Positions 1-13,274 of a stretch of DNA of 64,000 bases are shown here, one piece after another. The position numbers and the translations under genes are program-made. The first letter of the stretch is position 1. Every line of letters starts with the position of its first letter. The notes under the pieces are model-generated. The model had not been told where the DNA came from. It saw nothing but the letters and a program-made list of their open reading frames with translations, and ran no database searches. The DNA lies in contig JFHB01000016.1 of assembly GCA_000729835.1 (NCBI GenBank), positions 1 to 64,000 of the forward strand. Reading direction: 5' to 3'. The DNA is from Atkinsonella hypoxylon. Lineage: Eukaryota > Ascomycota > Sordariomycetes > Hypocreales > Clavicipitaceae.

Positions 1-322
1 TTAACAAATTCCACTAATAATAAGCAACTCTTATAAGTAACTCTATCTAATAATTATACTATTAGATAGCCCTAATTCTTAGCTTTTGAATAGTATACTT
101 CTTGAATTTCTACTATTACTAGTTGTAGAGAAAATCGCAGTTAAAGTTAACTATAGGTTAGGCAACTTTGCCTTAGTCAAATCTAGATGTTTGCATCTAG
201 TAACAACGATATCTCTACCAAAAATCAACGTAATAAGACCTAGTTAGGGTCACGTGATAGAGCAACTAACAGGCAACTAGCAAGCATAAAAATAGGCTAT
301 CCAGGGTAGCTTATTTTTAACA
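1..322 (-). repeat. Family A copia LTR, 5' half, inverted
   Basis: This is the reverse complement of the first half of the family A LTR; it ends in TTTTTAACA, the complement of the LTR start TGTTAAAAA. It abuts the second half of the same LTR in direct orientation at 323. The two halves are therefore head to head, which means either an inversion inside one LTR or a second minus-strand LTR cut by the window edge. Confidence 0.8.
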
Positions 323-702
323 GTGTACATAAGCGTCTCGTTTGTATAGCTGTAAGTCGATTTTTTTGTTTTTATATAGTAAATCTTTTTGCAGAAATTA
401 TAAAGTAGCCTATAAGCCCCTTCTAGCGACTACAGCCCGCTAATATAGTCAGTAGGTCTATAAGGGACTAGAAAGATTTAAGATTCTACCCTCACTAAGT
501 TCGTTACAGCGCTCTTAATATAAAGATACTACTATTACAGTTATCTATTGCCTCTACGTAATCTATACTATACACTACAGCTTGATTTAGGCCGCTGCTG
601 CTTCCACTACGTGATAATTGCTAGGAGCAATTACAGGTGCTAAATATAAGAGACCACTACCCTCTTAGATATCTAGTCCTGTAATCCCTATTATTTTCAA
701 TA
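323..702 (+). repeat. Family A LTR, 3' part (5' LTR of A1)
   Basis: It matches the last 380 bp or so of other family A LTRs and ends in TTTTCAATA, the RIP-altered form of a CA terminus. No primer-binding site follows; the next base already belongs to the reverse transcriptase region. Confidence 0.8.
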
Positions 703-963
703 AGCATTAGATAGAAGCTACCTATAGCGAATTTAAGCAGCTATTAGCTGCTAGAACCTTTAAATTTATAGGGAAAGACTAAGTACCTAAGGGCCGAAGA
801 GTTCTAAAGAATAGGCTTATTTATAGGCTAAAAAAGGATAAAGAAAATAATTCTATAAAATATAAGGCCTACCTTGTTGCTAAGGGATTTATGTAAATAG
901 AAGGTTAAGACTACCTAGAAACCTTTACTGCAACTAGTATTCCTCCTAGCTGGCGTATATTAT

Positions 964-1286
964 TGTAATGGACTGACCTAGTGGCTGCTGCTAACTAGCG
1001 TCTATAATGAGAACTATAATTATAGGGAGGAAAGGAGGAAGAGAGAAGGAACTAGAAGCCTCCCTATGCCCCTATACTATATATCTAGGGGTAGGTCTAT
1101 CCCCTTAGGAGCCCCTTTTAGTATATGCTCTATAGCTAAGGTTCTCTCTCTAGGGCCTAGTAAAGTCTAGCTAACCTCTAAACAAATATAGCTTGCTTCT
1201 ATCCCTTTATCTATATAGATCTCTATCTCTCTTCTGCTGTTCTCTCTCTACTAAAAGACCTAAGCCTAAGGCTTAAGTCTATAATA
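964..1286 (-). repeat. Gypsy C1 LTR (3' in element orientation)
   Basis: 323 bp, beginning TGTAATGGACTGACC on the plus strand and ending in a RIP-altered ATAATA. It matches 8673-8995 over its whole length, with differences mostly of C-to-T or G-to-A type. Confidence 0.88.
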
Positions 1287-4200
1287 TACTCTCCTTCTCC
1301 TTCTAGGCCCTATAATAATCCCTTTTGTTGTTTATAGTAAGTGCTGTAGATAGCAGCTAACTCTCTATCTGCTCCCTCTTTACATTTCCTCTGTTGTTTA
1401 CTTATAAAAAAAAAATAGAGGTATAACGTCTGCCCCTAAGCGCTTCACTTTAGCTGTTCTATTGCTGCACTAATGTATTATTTATTGTTAGTGCAGCGTT
1501 ATAGAGCTAATATATAAATAAATGTCTGCTCTACCTCCTTTCCCTCTAATTGCCTATAGCACCTTAGCAACAGCTATTAATTACCCTACTAACTAACCTA
1601 TTAGTTGCGCTATAATAGGTTAATTACGCCCCCCCCCTGCTTAATTATACCCTTCTAGAGTCTATTAACCTCTCTGCCCCCCTCTACTTTATAATTCTCT
1701 ATATATAGCTATTAATTATCTGCTTATTATATAGGCATTAGCTGTAATGCTAGTGTTACTAGCGCATAAACTGCCTATATCCCTAGGTCTCCTTATGTTT
1801 AAAGTAATTATTATATAACAATCCCTCTTGTTAACTAAGAGGCACTTTCTCTCTTTTGTCTTTATTGTTATTACAAACAGTTATTAGATGCGCGTAACCT
1901 ATCTATATATAAAGGGTGTTGTTAAGGGTGTAGGGCATAAACAGTTGTTGTTAGTGTTATTCTTTTAGCGCACAATAAACTAATAGCTAGCCCTTAGCTG
2001 TTTTTAATATAAAAATAAACAATTTCTCTTTTCTCTCTTTTGTCTTTTCCTTCCTCCTTTATGTCTTATTTTACCTCTATATTATAACTAAATAATTCTA
2101 TTGTAGTTTTTTAAAATCCCTTACTTCACTATATAGCTACTGCTGCTTCTTTTAATGTAAAAGGACCTCTTTCTAATATATCTAAATAGAATTTATCTAA
2201 CTACTAGTAGCTTGCTAATTAAAATCGCAAAATATTATCTTATTAGCCTAAAGTACGCTGCCCCTTTACTTATATATAGCTTATTCTCTTACTAACTAGG
2301 AGTATATTTAGAACTTTAGCAGTTATATTACTAGCGCTAGTGCCCTTACTGCTCCTGCTTCTATAGTACTATTAGTCCCTTACTGCTGCTATATCTATAG
2401 TTTCCTTATATAAGGAGACTTAAACAATTTAGAGTTATTTAATAGTAATATTCTTAAGGATATCTATATACTATACTATAATAATCTTTATAAGAAAAGC
2501 TTATATAACTGTTGTTTTAGCTAAAGGAGGGGATACTAACTATATATATAAAGGCATTAAGGTTGCATCTAGAATTCTAGCCTCTTTACTAAGCATTCTT
2601 ACCTATAGCATTACTTTACCTAGATGTAGAAACTTACTAACTAAGGTCTTATAGTTAAGTTTACTTTAATCCCCCTTTATATTAGCTAGCTTTTCTACTA
2701 TATAATCCTTATATATAAATTTTTAAATATATATAACTACTATAACTCTATTCTTAAGGATATACTTACTGCTAATTATATAGAAGAGAAGGTTATACTC
2801 TCTTTTTCTTTTTACTATATAACTTAAACTAGTTATTCTTTTACGCTTACTCTCTCTCCCTTTACTAACTATAAGAGCACTATAGCCTTTATTATTCTAG
2901 AGAATAATAAGTTTAACCCTAATAAGTATAAATATATCTCTATAGATATTAATAATAACTTCTTATCTCTCTTTATACTTACTACTACTACTACTATTAC
3001 TATACTCTCCTTATTGCTACTACCTATACCTACACTTTATTGTATACTGCTAATCTCTACTACTACTGCCTCTTTACTGCTGTATAAGGCTTCTTTACTG
3101 CTATATATTATTCTTTTGCTCTTATAGAATAACCTTAAGGCAATATACTAAGAATATACCTACCTTTAGGTAAAGCTTAAAAGCTTAAACTACTTATAGC
3201 ACTAATTACTATTTATATTCCTAGAGTATATAACTTTAACCTAGCTTACTACTCTCTTTACCTTCTCTCTCTTTATCTTTTTCCCTTTAAGAACTATACC
3301 TTTACACTTAAAGCACTAAGTTATTTAAGATATTATATTCTTACCTATACTTACTAGAGTAAAGCCTTAATCTAGAGCATTAGTTATATTCTTACCTACC
3401 CTAGCCTTTATACCTTCTATTAGCGCTACTATTTTAGCTCTAGCTTCTACACTACTCTAGAGGCACTATATAGCTCCTTTAGCTTCTATTCTATAACTAC
3501 TTAAAGAGTAATAAGGCGCCTTTTAGGTAGTTATACCTCTATACTATAAGCACTACTGCCTCTTTACTACTTATTAAGAAATTTCTTTTATTTTTTTATT
3601 TTTTTTTTTTATAATAATTATATAGGCCTTTATAAAGAAGAGTTTATTTTCTTTTATTTTTTAGTTAAAGATTACTAAGTTATTATTAAAGTCTATATAA
3701 AATTTTACTATATCTTTATTAAGCTTATTATTAAATTAAGCGTCTTTTTACTATAACTTAAATTAATCTAGTGCCTCTATATTAAGGAAGTTCTTTAGTA
3801 GTTTCTATATAGATTAAATAAATTCTACCTACTTAATAAGTACTTAATAGTGTTTTCTTTAGCCTAAGGCGTTTTTAGTAGCTAGAATTTCCTTTACTCT
3901 ATACTCCTTAAGGGATAAGTTAGTATTTATTATAGTTAGCTTAAGATTAAGCCTTAAGTCTACTAATTGCTAAAAAGGTAAGAGGTTTATTGCTGCTTAC
4001 TTAATAAGATTAATATAGAAGACTAGGTAAATTTCTAGTAGAATATCTAACTTTATAGTTAAAGGTATTAGTATATCTATAACTATATATTTTACTATAA
4101 CCTAGTTAAGCTTTTAACTTAAGTAGTTTATCTTAATATAATAGAGCGTTAGCTAAACTAAGTTCTTTACCTTATACTATTCTACTAGCTTATAGCTTCT

Positions 4201-7200
4201 ATTTAACTGCTCTTACTGCCTTTACTAGGTAAAGTTAATTATAGCTTAAGTAATATTTATACTCTTTTATAGCTATTTAAGGAACACTAAAGCTTACTTC
4301 TTCTATAAAACTTAAGACTTCTCTTTATCTATAAGCTTTTAGATAAGGTCTATATTATACCTATATATTGCTTAGTTTAAACTTATACTAGTTACTAAGG
4401 AATTCCTATTGTTAATAGCTAGCTAATATATAGAGAGATATTTAAGCTAGTTAAACTACAAAAAGGTAACTATAACCTATAGAATTACTTATACTTCCTA
4501 ATTAACTCTCTTTATTCTACTGTTTATTTATAGGTAATAGAATATAAATAGTAATTATTTAATTCTAATAAAGTAATAAAGAGTAGTCTAAAAGGTACTT
4601 AATTAATCTAAACTACAGTTAGAGATAATTTATCTTAAGAACCTATAAAACTACTACTAATAATGCTTAAACTACTAAGTATATTCCTCTACCTCTATAG
4701 AGGTTATTGCCTTTAACTATATATACTTTAAAAGTTAATTAGTAATAACTATTAAGTAAGAGAGTATAGCTTAGTTTAGCGCTAGTAAATCTATTATAAA
4801 ATCTATAGAGATCTATAACTAATACCTATTTAGCACTAAAATAGGTTGTAAGAGGCCTTACTATAACCTTTTACTCTTTTAGCTACTGTAATAGTAGCAG
4901 TTTTAAATGTACTAAGTAATATCTTAGAACAGTCTATTTTAGTAATAGTTATATATTAATACCTAAAATATAGTATTTTATCCTAAGTAGCCTAATATTA
5001 GCAACTTATATATTCTATATATTAGTATAGTAGTTAATAGCTTATACTTAAGGACCTAGAGGTAGCTCTAGTAAACTAGTGCCCCTTATATATTAAGGGT
5101 GTAGTTTACAATCTATTCTTATATCTTTACCTCTAATAGAAACTTTCTCTTCTTCTTCTAAACTACATTTAACCTTATTAGGTATATTAGGTCTTTTTAC
5201 ACTCCTTAGTTCTATAGGCTTTATAAGTATTTATTTAGAAATAGTGTTATTCTAGCTAGTACCTATAAAGCTATAGCTAGTTAACTTCCTAGCGTTACTT
5301 TACTAGCTGTTTTTACCTTAATATTCTTTATAACCTTCTCCTCCTCTTTATCTCTATAGAGAGCGCTAAAGTAGCTAATAAAAAGAGGCTAAAGAACTTA
5401 GCCTATCTATAGCGTTACTCTATCTTAATTCTACTTTTATTATAATAATGTATTTAGTTACTTTACCTATAGCTCTAAGTAGTATTATAGGTAGTAGTTA
5501 AAGAGAAAGAGAAGCTCTACCTATTTAGCTTAATACTTAAAGATCTCTTATAAAGACGTAAAGTATTCTAGATTCTTATAGTTTATAAGGATTATAAAGG
5601 GATATACTACTTCTTATAACTTTACTGCTTAAGCTTTAAAGCAAAATATTATTACTAAGAGCTCCTTATTGTAAATAGTATAGTTACGTTAAGCTAGAGA
5701 TAATCTAGCTAAATAGTATACTATAGGCTGCAGTACACTAGCTTTATTATATTAGAATAAATAGCTACTAAGGGCCTCTCTTAAGCAATTAGCCTTTACT
5801 ACTATATCCTTCTTAGGGTTCTACTAGGCTAAGACTAAGTATAAGGTAAAAGCCTCCTTAAGCCTTATAAATAACCTCTTATATTTCTCTATTTACTAAA
5901 ATAGAACTCTCTTCTTTATTAAGCTAACTAGAGGCTTTATAATATCTAAGAAATTTAATATAAAGTTACAGTAGAAGTTTATAAATCTAAGGAAGCTTTA
6001 TACCCTTTATAATTTAGTAGAAGCTTACTACTTCTAAATAGCTATAATCTTCTTTAGATCTAAGTGTATCTCCCTTTTTACTATAACTATAAAGCTAAGG
6101 TATTTAACTTTAGTTATAGTAAAGTAGTATTTCTTAAGATTTAAGTGTAGCTCTACTAACTATAACTTTTCTAGAATTCTCTATACCTTATATATATAGT
6201 CTTTCCTAAAACCTTTAGTGTAAATAAGAATATTATTTAAATAAGTAGTTATATAATCTCTAAGGGCCTCTTTTAGTGCACTATTAATATATTATTAAAA
6301 TATAGCTAAAGCCTTTACTAACCTAAAGGGGTAAACTAGCTATTTAAAGAGGCTAAACTAGGTGTAAAATACTATAAGGTGCTTCTTACTATTTACTATT
6401 TAGATTCTATAGAAGGCTAACTATATATTTAGTTTAGTAAACTAATATACCTCTAATAATAACTTAAGTATTTCCTTTATTAAAGGGAGTAAGTAATAGT
6501 TCTATTCTATAATCTTATTAAGGGCTTAATAATTAATATAGAATTACTATTCTTTACTTAGCTTTTTAGCTAAAAGAATAAATACTACTGCTAAAAAGAA
6601 GCTAGCTTAAATTTATCCTTTATCTATTAGGTTTATTACTTACCTCTTAATTTCTAATAAATAGTTCTATAGTATATTATACAGTAGAGCCTATAGCAGT
6701 AATAGTAAAGAGCTATTTAGCTGCTGTTTTAGCTTAATATAGTAATTTAGCCTCTCTCTATATAGTAGAAGACCTTAAGCTTTCTTTTCTTTAAAAAGAT
6801 TATAAAAGTTCTTTAATTTAAGTAGTAGTATTAGTAGATTAAAGCCTTTTAGAAATATTTATAATAATAATATAGAGATAATTTCCTAAAGGCTTATAGC
6901 AATAAAATGTATAGCAATCTTCTAGCTTTTACTCTATTTTATTAAAGCGCTATAAACTACTGCTAACACTAGTTTTATTAGGTCCTTAACGCTTTAAGCT
7001 TCTACTACTTAGATTATAAGGCCCTTAGCCTTACCTACTAATAGGCTCTAGCTAGCAGCATTAAGAATAATTCTATTGTAGGCTAACTATAAGCTTCTAA
7101 AGATACAATCTTAAGTTAAGCCTAGAATTATATAGGCTACTACTAGAAAGACCTAGCTATTAATATCTACTTATAAGTAAACTAAAGAAGCAATTAAGGC

Positions 7201-8672
7201 GCTCCTTTAGTAGCTATTATAGAACTACTATTTAACCTTTACTGCTGTTTATACTATTCTTTTATACAGTAATAGAATCTACTTTAAGCTAAGGTATTAC
7301 ACTAAACTCTTACTTATTGCAGTAAAGTAATTATACCTACTATTTATCTATATATTATAGAACAATAGTTAGTTAAAGAGTATAGAGATAAAGAATAGTA
7401 ATATATTTATTTTTTTAGTTATCTCTCTATATTCTTCTTCTAGCTGCTTATTAAGTAAGAGTTATTATATTATTTATATTACCTTTACCTTTATACTAAG
7501 CTTAAGGCTAAAGGTAAGCCTTTTTCTAACTTATTAGAGTTCTTCTTCTATATATTATTTATTGCTGCTACCTATATACTAATTAACTCTAGCTTACGTT
7601 CTACTAGTTACTATCTATATCCTTAAATATAGTGTTAAAACAACCTACACTAAAGATATTACCTTTTTTAGCAGTATTTTTTAAGTTTAGCCTTAAATAC
7701 CTACTTTACTTATAAAGTATCCTTATTTAGTTATTTTACTCTAGATTTTTTTGTACTCTTTTTCTATCTCTATTAGGTTTCTATAGCGTTAATCTTAGTT
7801 ATTTTAGTGTTATTATTTTAGAGCTCTTTAGAGCTAAAGCTGTATTTTAGCTAGTGTTATTCCTTAATATAATATAACTTAAGGTTTAGTGCAATACTAT
7901 AGTAGCGCTTTACTGCTTAAAGGTAGTTATAATAGAGAATATCTCTTTTTATACTATAATCCCTTATTTCCTTATTAAGTACTATCTATAACTTAGCTAA
8001 CTTTACGCTATTATTCTAGTTAGCCTTTTTTACTAGTGTAATTTTCTCCTTAAAATAAATATAGAATTCTATAAACTACTTATTATTACTCTATTAAAGC
8101 TAATTAAGCTTAATTAAGGCTTAGTTCTACTAGTAAGAATCTATAAAGACTAATTTTAAGTAATTAAGAAACCTCTATATATTATATCCTCTTACTTTAT
8201 CTACTTTATAATAAGTAGCTACTCTTTATTAAACCTTAAGTAATAAGCTTTAGTATAAATAGTACTACTAGTTCTATATTATGCCTATAAAGGTGCTATT
8301 AGCTTAGAGCTTTTAGGTAATTGCTATTTACTAGGCCTAAAAGCCTTATTTATTTCTATTATAAGGGTTTACTATAGGTAGAGGCTTCTATTTAAGTTCC
8401 TTTAGCTACTAGCTTACTGCAGCTTAAAGCTACTTCTCTTTCTATATATAGTCTATTATAAAGCGTTATAGTTCCTTTATCTATAGAGATTAGCTCTTAA
8501 CTAATTTATAAAGTGCTATAATTTCTACTGCTTTCTAGCTAATTTCTACTGTATTTTTCTCTACCTCTCTATAGAGGTTAAAAGAGTGCTTAAGCTAGCT
8601 AGCTAAGCCTTTATTACTATAACTAAATAATATTATTCTTACTAGTGTTTTATCTATAGGATAATTATAGTA
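1287..8672 (-). pseudogene. Gypsy gag-pol remnant of C1
   Basis: No open frame survives. The reverse complement aligns by eye with the better preserved C2 copy: integrase around 3900-4900, RNase H around 5450-5800, reverse transcriptase around 5900-6700, and gag or protease toward 8600. The stretch 1287-3190 (the element's 3' part) has no counterpart in C2 because C2 is truncated, so its content is unassigned. A low-complexity poly-T run at about 3590-3610 corresponds to the poly-A near 18822 in C2. Not functional. Confidence 0.75.
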
Positions 8673-8995
8673 TATAATAGACTAACCTAGTAGCTACTAC
8701 TAACTAGCGTTTATAATAAGAACTATAATTATAGAGAGAAAAGGAGAAAGAAAGAAGGAACTAGAAGCCTTCTTATACCTCTATACTATATATTTAAGGG
8801 TAGGTTTATCCCTTTAGAAGCCCCTTTTAGTATATACTCTATAGCTAAAGTTCTCTCTCTAGGGCCTAGTAAAGTTTAGCTAACCCCTAGACAAATGTAG
8901 CTCGCTTCTATCCCTTTACCTACATAGATCTCTGTCCCTCTTCTGCTGTCCTCCCTCTACTAAAAGACCCAAGCCTAAGGCTCGAGTCCATAACA
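8673..8995 (-). repeat. Gypsy C1 LTR (5' in element orientation)
   Basis: 323 bp. It ends CTCGAGTCCATAACA on the plus strand, so in element orientation it starts TGTTATGGACTCGAG. This end is less mutated than its partner at 1286. Confidence 0.88.
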
Positions 8996-10592
8996 ATTAT
9001 TAGCTCTTGCAGCTTTTAATAACTAGGAAGTTAAGTAAATCGACTATATAGGAGCGTTTTTAAATAGCAAGCTAAAGGAAGCTATTTATATAGAAATCCC
9101 AGATAGATTCGTTAAATTTGCAGAAGCAACGCTATTAGTAGCTAAGCTATTAAAAAGCTGTAATTATAAGCCCTCTAAAGAGCAATTAATTAAGCTAGAA
9201 AAATCCCTCTATAGTCTAAAGCAAAGTCCTAGAGAATAGCAGCAAATTCTAATAGAATTACTTCAAAAGCACAGATTTAAACCCCTTAGATTAGACCTAG
9301 CAGTCTTTTATAACCCAGCTATATCTACGTATATTGCTACTTATATAGATAACTGTCTTCTAATTGGTCTAAATCTAAGCTATATTAATTAGCTAAAGAA
9401 GCTATTAAATAAAGCTTATCTAATAGAAGATAGAGGACCAGTAGAATTCTTTCTAGGTGTATAAATCACCTATAATAGGTCTAAAAGGTCTATTAAAATC
9501 CACTAATCTTAATACATCCTTAAAGCCCTAGAAAGATTCAAAATGCTAAATGCTAAGCCAGCTTCTATCCCTATACAGCTGGGGATTCTAAAGCAACTAG
9601 TTACAAAACTTCTCTTAAAATCCAATTATAAGCTTTATTAGAGCATAATAGGCACTATAATATACCTAATATTGCTAACTAGGGCTAATATTACTTTTTC
9701 CGTTTAGTGGCTATTAACCTTCTTAGCTAAGCTCTATATAGAGTACCTAAATGCCTCTAAGCACCTCCTAAGGTACTTAAGTGGTACTAGAAGCTTTACT
9801 ATTATTTATAAGCGATCTAGTCTACACCCTTTAGCAGGGTCTTCCTCTAAAAAGTCTTCTAAAGCTTCTAATAGTTCTATTAGTTGTAAAGAAGTACTTA
9901 AGACCCTCCTTGGTTATTGCGATAGCGATTTTGCTGGTAATAAAACCTCTTCTAAATCAACCTATACTTATTTATATAAGCTAGCTAGTGGACCTATTAG
10001 CTAGAAATCGAAGAAAGCTAGTACTATTGCTCTTTCCACTTTAGAAGTAGAATCTAATGCATTATCTAAAGCTATTAGGGAATTAGAGTGGCTCTACAGC
10101 CTTTTTAAGGAGATAAAGCTGCCTTTAACCCCTCCTATTCCTATTAGGTGTAATAATTAAGGCGCTATAGTTACTGCTTACAACCTAACGTTATATAGTA
10201 GGACTAAGCATACTCTTTTGAAGTTTAACTACATTAGAGAAAAGATTCATAAAGGTATAGCTAAGGTTAGTTATATTGATACAAATTAGATGCTAGTAGA
10301 TAGCCTAATTAAGCCTCTTGCTATTTAAAAGCATTAACAATTTATTAAGTTACTAGAGCTTTCTAGCTAGCTTATAAAAAGCAATAAAAACACTTAAAAA
10401 ATCGAAAACAACAAAAACAATTAACAACAACTAGTTATATTTAACTATAACTACCCTAGAATTGCTGGAATTAGTTATGTTATTTGGTCCTGTTATTAGT
10501 ACTATATTTCGTTGGTTGATTCTAACTTAGATATCCTTTAAAGGAGCTAAGTTGCTTATAGAACTAGTTACTTCTTACATTTCTAGAGGGAG

Positions 10593-11285
10593 TATTAAAA
10601 ATAAGCTACCCTATATAGCCTATTTTTATGCCTACTAGTTGCTCTATCACGTAACCCTTATTAGGTCTTATTACGTTGATTTTTGGTAGAGATATCGTTG
10701 TTACTAGATATAAACATCTAGATTCAACTAAGGTAAAGTTGCCTAACCTATAGTTAACTTTAACTACGATTTTCTCTACAACTAGCAATAGTAGAAATTC
10801 AAGAAGTATACTATTTAAAAGCTAAGAATTAGGGCTATTTAATAGTATAATTGTTAGATAGAGTTACTTATAAGGGTTACTTGTTATTAGTAGAATTTGT
10901 TAAATTATACATATAGCTGTCTCGTTTGTATAGCTATAAGTCGATTTTTTTGTTTTTATAAAGTAAATCTTTTTGCGGAAATTATAAAGTAGCCTATAAG
11001 CCCCTTCTAGCAACTACGGCCTGCTAATATAGTTAGTAGGTCTATAAGGGACTAGAAAGATTCGAGATCCTACCTTTACTTGTTTGTTACAGCGCTCTTA
11101 ATATAAAGATACTACTATTACAGTTATCTATTGCCTCTACATAATCTATACTATACACTATAGCTTGATTTAGGCCGCTGCTGCTTCCACTACGTGATAA
11201 TTGCTAGGAGCAATTACAGGTGCTAAATCTAAGAGACCACTACCCTCTTAGATATCTAGTCCTGTAATCCCTATTATTTTCAATA
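10593..11285 (+). repeat. 3' LTR of copia A1
   Basis: 693 bp, starting TATTAAAAATAAGC (TGTT altered to TATT) straight after the purine-rich CTAGAGGGAG, and ending TTTTCAATA. A short reading frame here (10606-10788, minus strand) is chance within the LTR. Confidence 0.88.
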
Positions 11286-12951
11286 CTTATTCTTTTAGCT
11301 TATTAGCAGTTAGTAATAGTTCCTCTAATGTTTAAAGCAGGAACTAATTAAGGCTTTAGGAAGTTATTAATCTATTAATAATCTTAGTAGAAATACCTCT
11401 TACTAAAGTAAGGTTTTAGAGTAAAAACATTTAATATAGGTTTTTTAGCTATATAGAGTTTAATTAATCTAGCTTCTAATAGTTCTTTAATAGCTTTCTT
11501 TTCTAAGAGAAGGCATCTAAGAGGGGTTCTATATATAGAAGGGGAACTTAACAATAGTTTAGCTAATTCTAATACAATATTATAACTAGAGCAACTAGAT
11601 AGTAATACTGCAGCAGCTTTCTTTAAAAAGAATCCTTCTAGATATACTAACTATAAAGGAATTAACTCTCTTACTAACTTAACGTACTCTAGGTCCTTAT
11701 CTTTATAGAAGAGAATAGTTTTACCTATATATATCTTCTACTATACTTATACTTTAAGGGCTTAAAGACTAACTATAAGTAATAAGACTATTTAATTAAT
11801 AAAGGCAATAGCTTTATTAGGCATTTATAACTATTGAAAATAATAGGATTTACAGGACTAGATATCTAAGAGGGTAGTGGTCTCTTAGATTTAGCACCTG
11901 TAATTACTCCTAGCAATTATTGCGTAGTGGAAGCAGCAGCGGCCTAAATTAAGCTGTAGTGTATAGTATAGATTACGTAGAGGCAATAGATAACTGTAAT
12001 AGTAGTATCTTTATATTGAGAGCGCTGTAACAAACTTGGTAAGGGTAGGATCTCGAATCTTTCTAGTCCCTTATAGACCTACTAACTATATTAGCGGGCT
12101 ATAGTTGCTAGAAGGGGCTTATAGGCTACTTTATAATTTCCGCAAAAAGATTTACTATATAAAAACAAAAAAATCGACTTACAGCTATACAAACGAGATA
12201 CCTATATGCACAATTTAATAAATTCCACTAATAACAAGCAACCCTTATAAGCAACTCTATCCAATAATTATACTATTAGATAGCCCTAATTCTTAGCTTT
12301 TAAATAGTATACTTCTTGAATTTCTACTATTGCTAGTTGTGGAGAAAATCGCTGTTAAAGTTGACTATAGGTTAGGCAACTTTGCCTTAGTCGATTCTAG
12401 ATGTTTTGCATCTAGTAACAGCGATATCTCTACCAAAAATCAACGTAACAAGACCTAGTTAGGGTCACGTGATAGAGCAACTAACAGGCAACTAGCAAGC
12501 ATAAAAATAGGCTATACAGGGTAGCTTATTTTTAACAATAACTCCTTCTATTGTAATTAATAAGGGTTAGCTTTAATCTAGGTTTATAACTCTATTATAT
12601 TAACTAGAGGTTTAGTTAAATCTTTACTTAAAGTTAAAGTAACCTCTTCCTAGAGATTTAAGCGTTTTAGGATCTAGTAGATTAAATGCTTTTTATAATT
12701 AATTTAATTGTTTATTCTTTAGTTACATTATAAAGTATCTTTTTAAACTATAGAATTAACCTTTTTCTCTTATAGGTTTAGCATTATAGCTAATAAGAAC
12801 TTTATATTATTAAGTTAACTCTTTAACTATATAATTCTCTTGCTTTAGAGATATAACTAAATATTTTAAGTTGCTAGCTACTTTTAACTAATAAACACAT
12901 TATAACCTATATTAGTAATATAAAACTTCTACTTACTAAATCGTTATCTAT
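11286..12951 (-). mobile_element. Unclassified transposon remnant, split by a solo LTR
   Basis: Occupies 11286-11831 and 12538-12951, with a solo family A LTR between. The minus strand reads through with few stops if RIP-type stops are ignored (around 11740-11400), giving a Leu/Lys-rich peptide with segments such as EKKAIKELLEARLIK. That is the style of sequence just before a gypsy reverse transcriptase, but I cannot assign a family. It is older than gypsy C2, which starts at 12952. Confidence 0.5.
11832..12537 (-). repeat. Solo LTR of copia family A
   Basis: A complete 706-bp family A LTR in reverse orientation (TATTGAAAA at left, TTTTTAACA at right), flanked by a perfect 5-bp duplication ATAAC (11827-11831 and 12538-12542). 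No internal sequence accompanies it, so it is a solo LTR left by LTR-LTR recombination. Confidence 0.9.
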
Positions 12952-13274
12952 TGTTATGGACTCGAGCCTTAGGCTTAGGTCTTTCAGTAGAGGGAGAACA
13001 GCAGGAGAGGGATAGAGATCTATATAGGTAAAGAGATAGAAGCAAGCTGCATTTATCTAGAGGTTAGCTAGACTTTACTAGGCCCTAGAGAGAGGACCTT
13101 AGCTATAGAGTATATACTAAAAGGGGCTCCTAAGGGGATAAACCTACCCTTAGATATATAGTATAGAGGTATAAAGAGGCTTTTAGTTCCTTCTCTCTTC
13201 CTCCTTTTCTCTCTATAATTATAGTTCTTATTATAGACGCTAGTTAGCAGCAGCTACTAGGCTAGTTTACTATA
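12952..13274 (+). repeat. 5' LTR of gypsy C2
   Basis: 323 bp, the reverse complement of the C1 LTRs. It starts TGTTATGG and ends TTTACTATA, where a CA end is RIP-altered. Confidence 0.88.

Larger units (their letters stand above)
964..8995 (-). mobile_element. Ty3/gypsy retrotransposon C1, complete but RIP-degraded
   Basis: An 8.0-kb element bounded by two 323-bp LTRs (964-1286 and 8673-8995) and a perfect 5-bp duplication ATTAT (959-963, 8996-9000). It lies inside the reverse transcriptase of copia element A1. Comparison with the plus-strand copy C2 shows that coding runs on the minus strand. The reverse transcriptase box at 6232-6243 (minus) reads Tyr-Leu-Asn-Asn: both catalytic Asp are gone. 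Stops are dense in all frames. It is the only structurally complete gypsy copy in the window. Confidence 0.9.
703..10330 (+). pseudogene. Copia reverse transcriptase-RNase H remnant of A1
   Basis: The coding remnant lies at 703-958 and 9001-10330, split by the C1 insertion. Read through its stops, it gives copia-type reverse transcriptase (RVT_2) followed by RNase H. The catalytic YVDD-type box at 9342-9353 reads Tyr-Ile-Asp-Asn, so the second catalytic Asp is lost. RNase H is recognised by the segment ending in ALSTLEAESNAL-type residues and by the downstream IRCNNQGA motif. Many TAG and TAA codons stand where Gln or Trp is expected, the usual result of RIP. Not functional. Confidence 0.85.
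323..11285 (+). mobile_element. Copia retrotransposon A1, internally deleted and interrupted
   Basis: A RIP-degraded copia element. The right part of its 5' LTR (323-702) joins directly to the reverse transcriptase region at 703; the primer site, gag, protease and integrase present in copies A2 and A3 are missing. Internal sequence runs 703-963, is broken by gypsy element C1 (964-8995), resumes at 8996 and ends at a purine-rich tract before the 3' LTR at 10593. ATTAT at 959-963 and 8996-9000 is the duplication made by the C1 insertion. The element cannot be autonomous. Confidence 0.85.
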
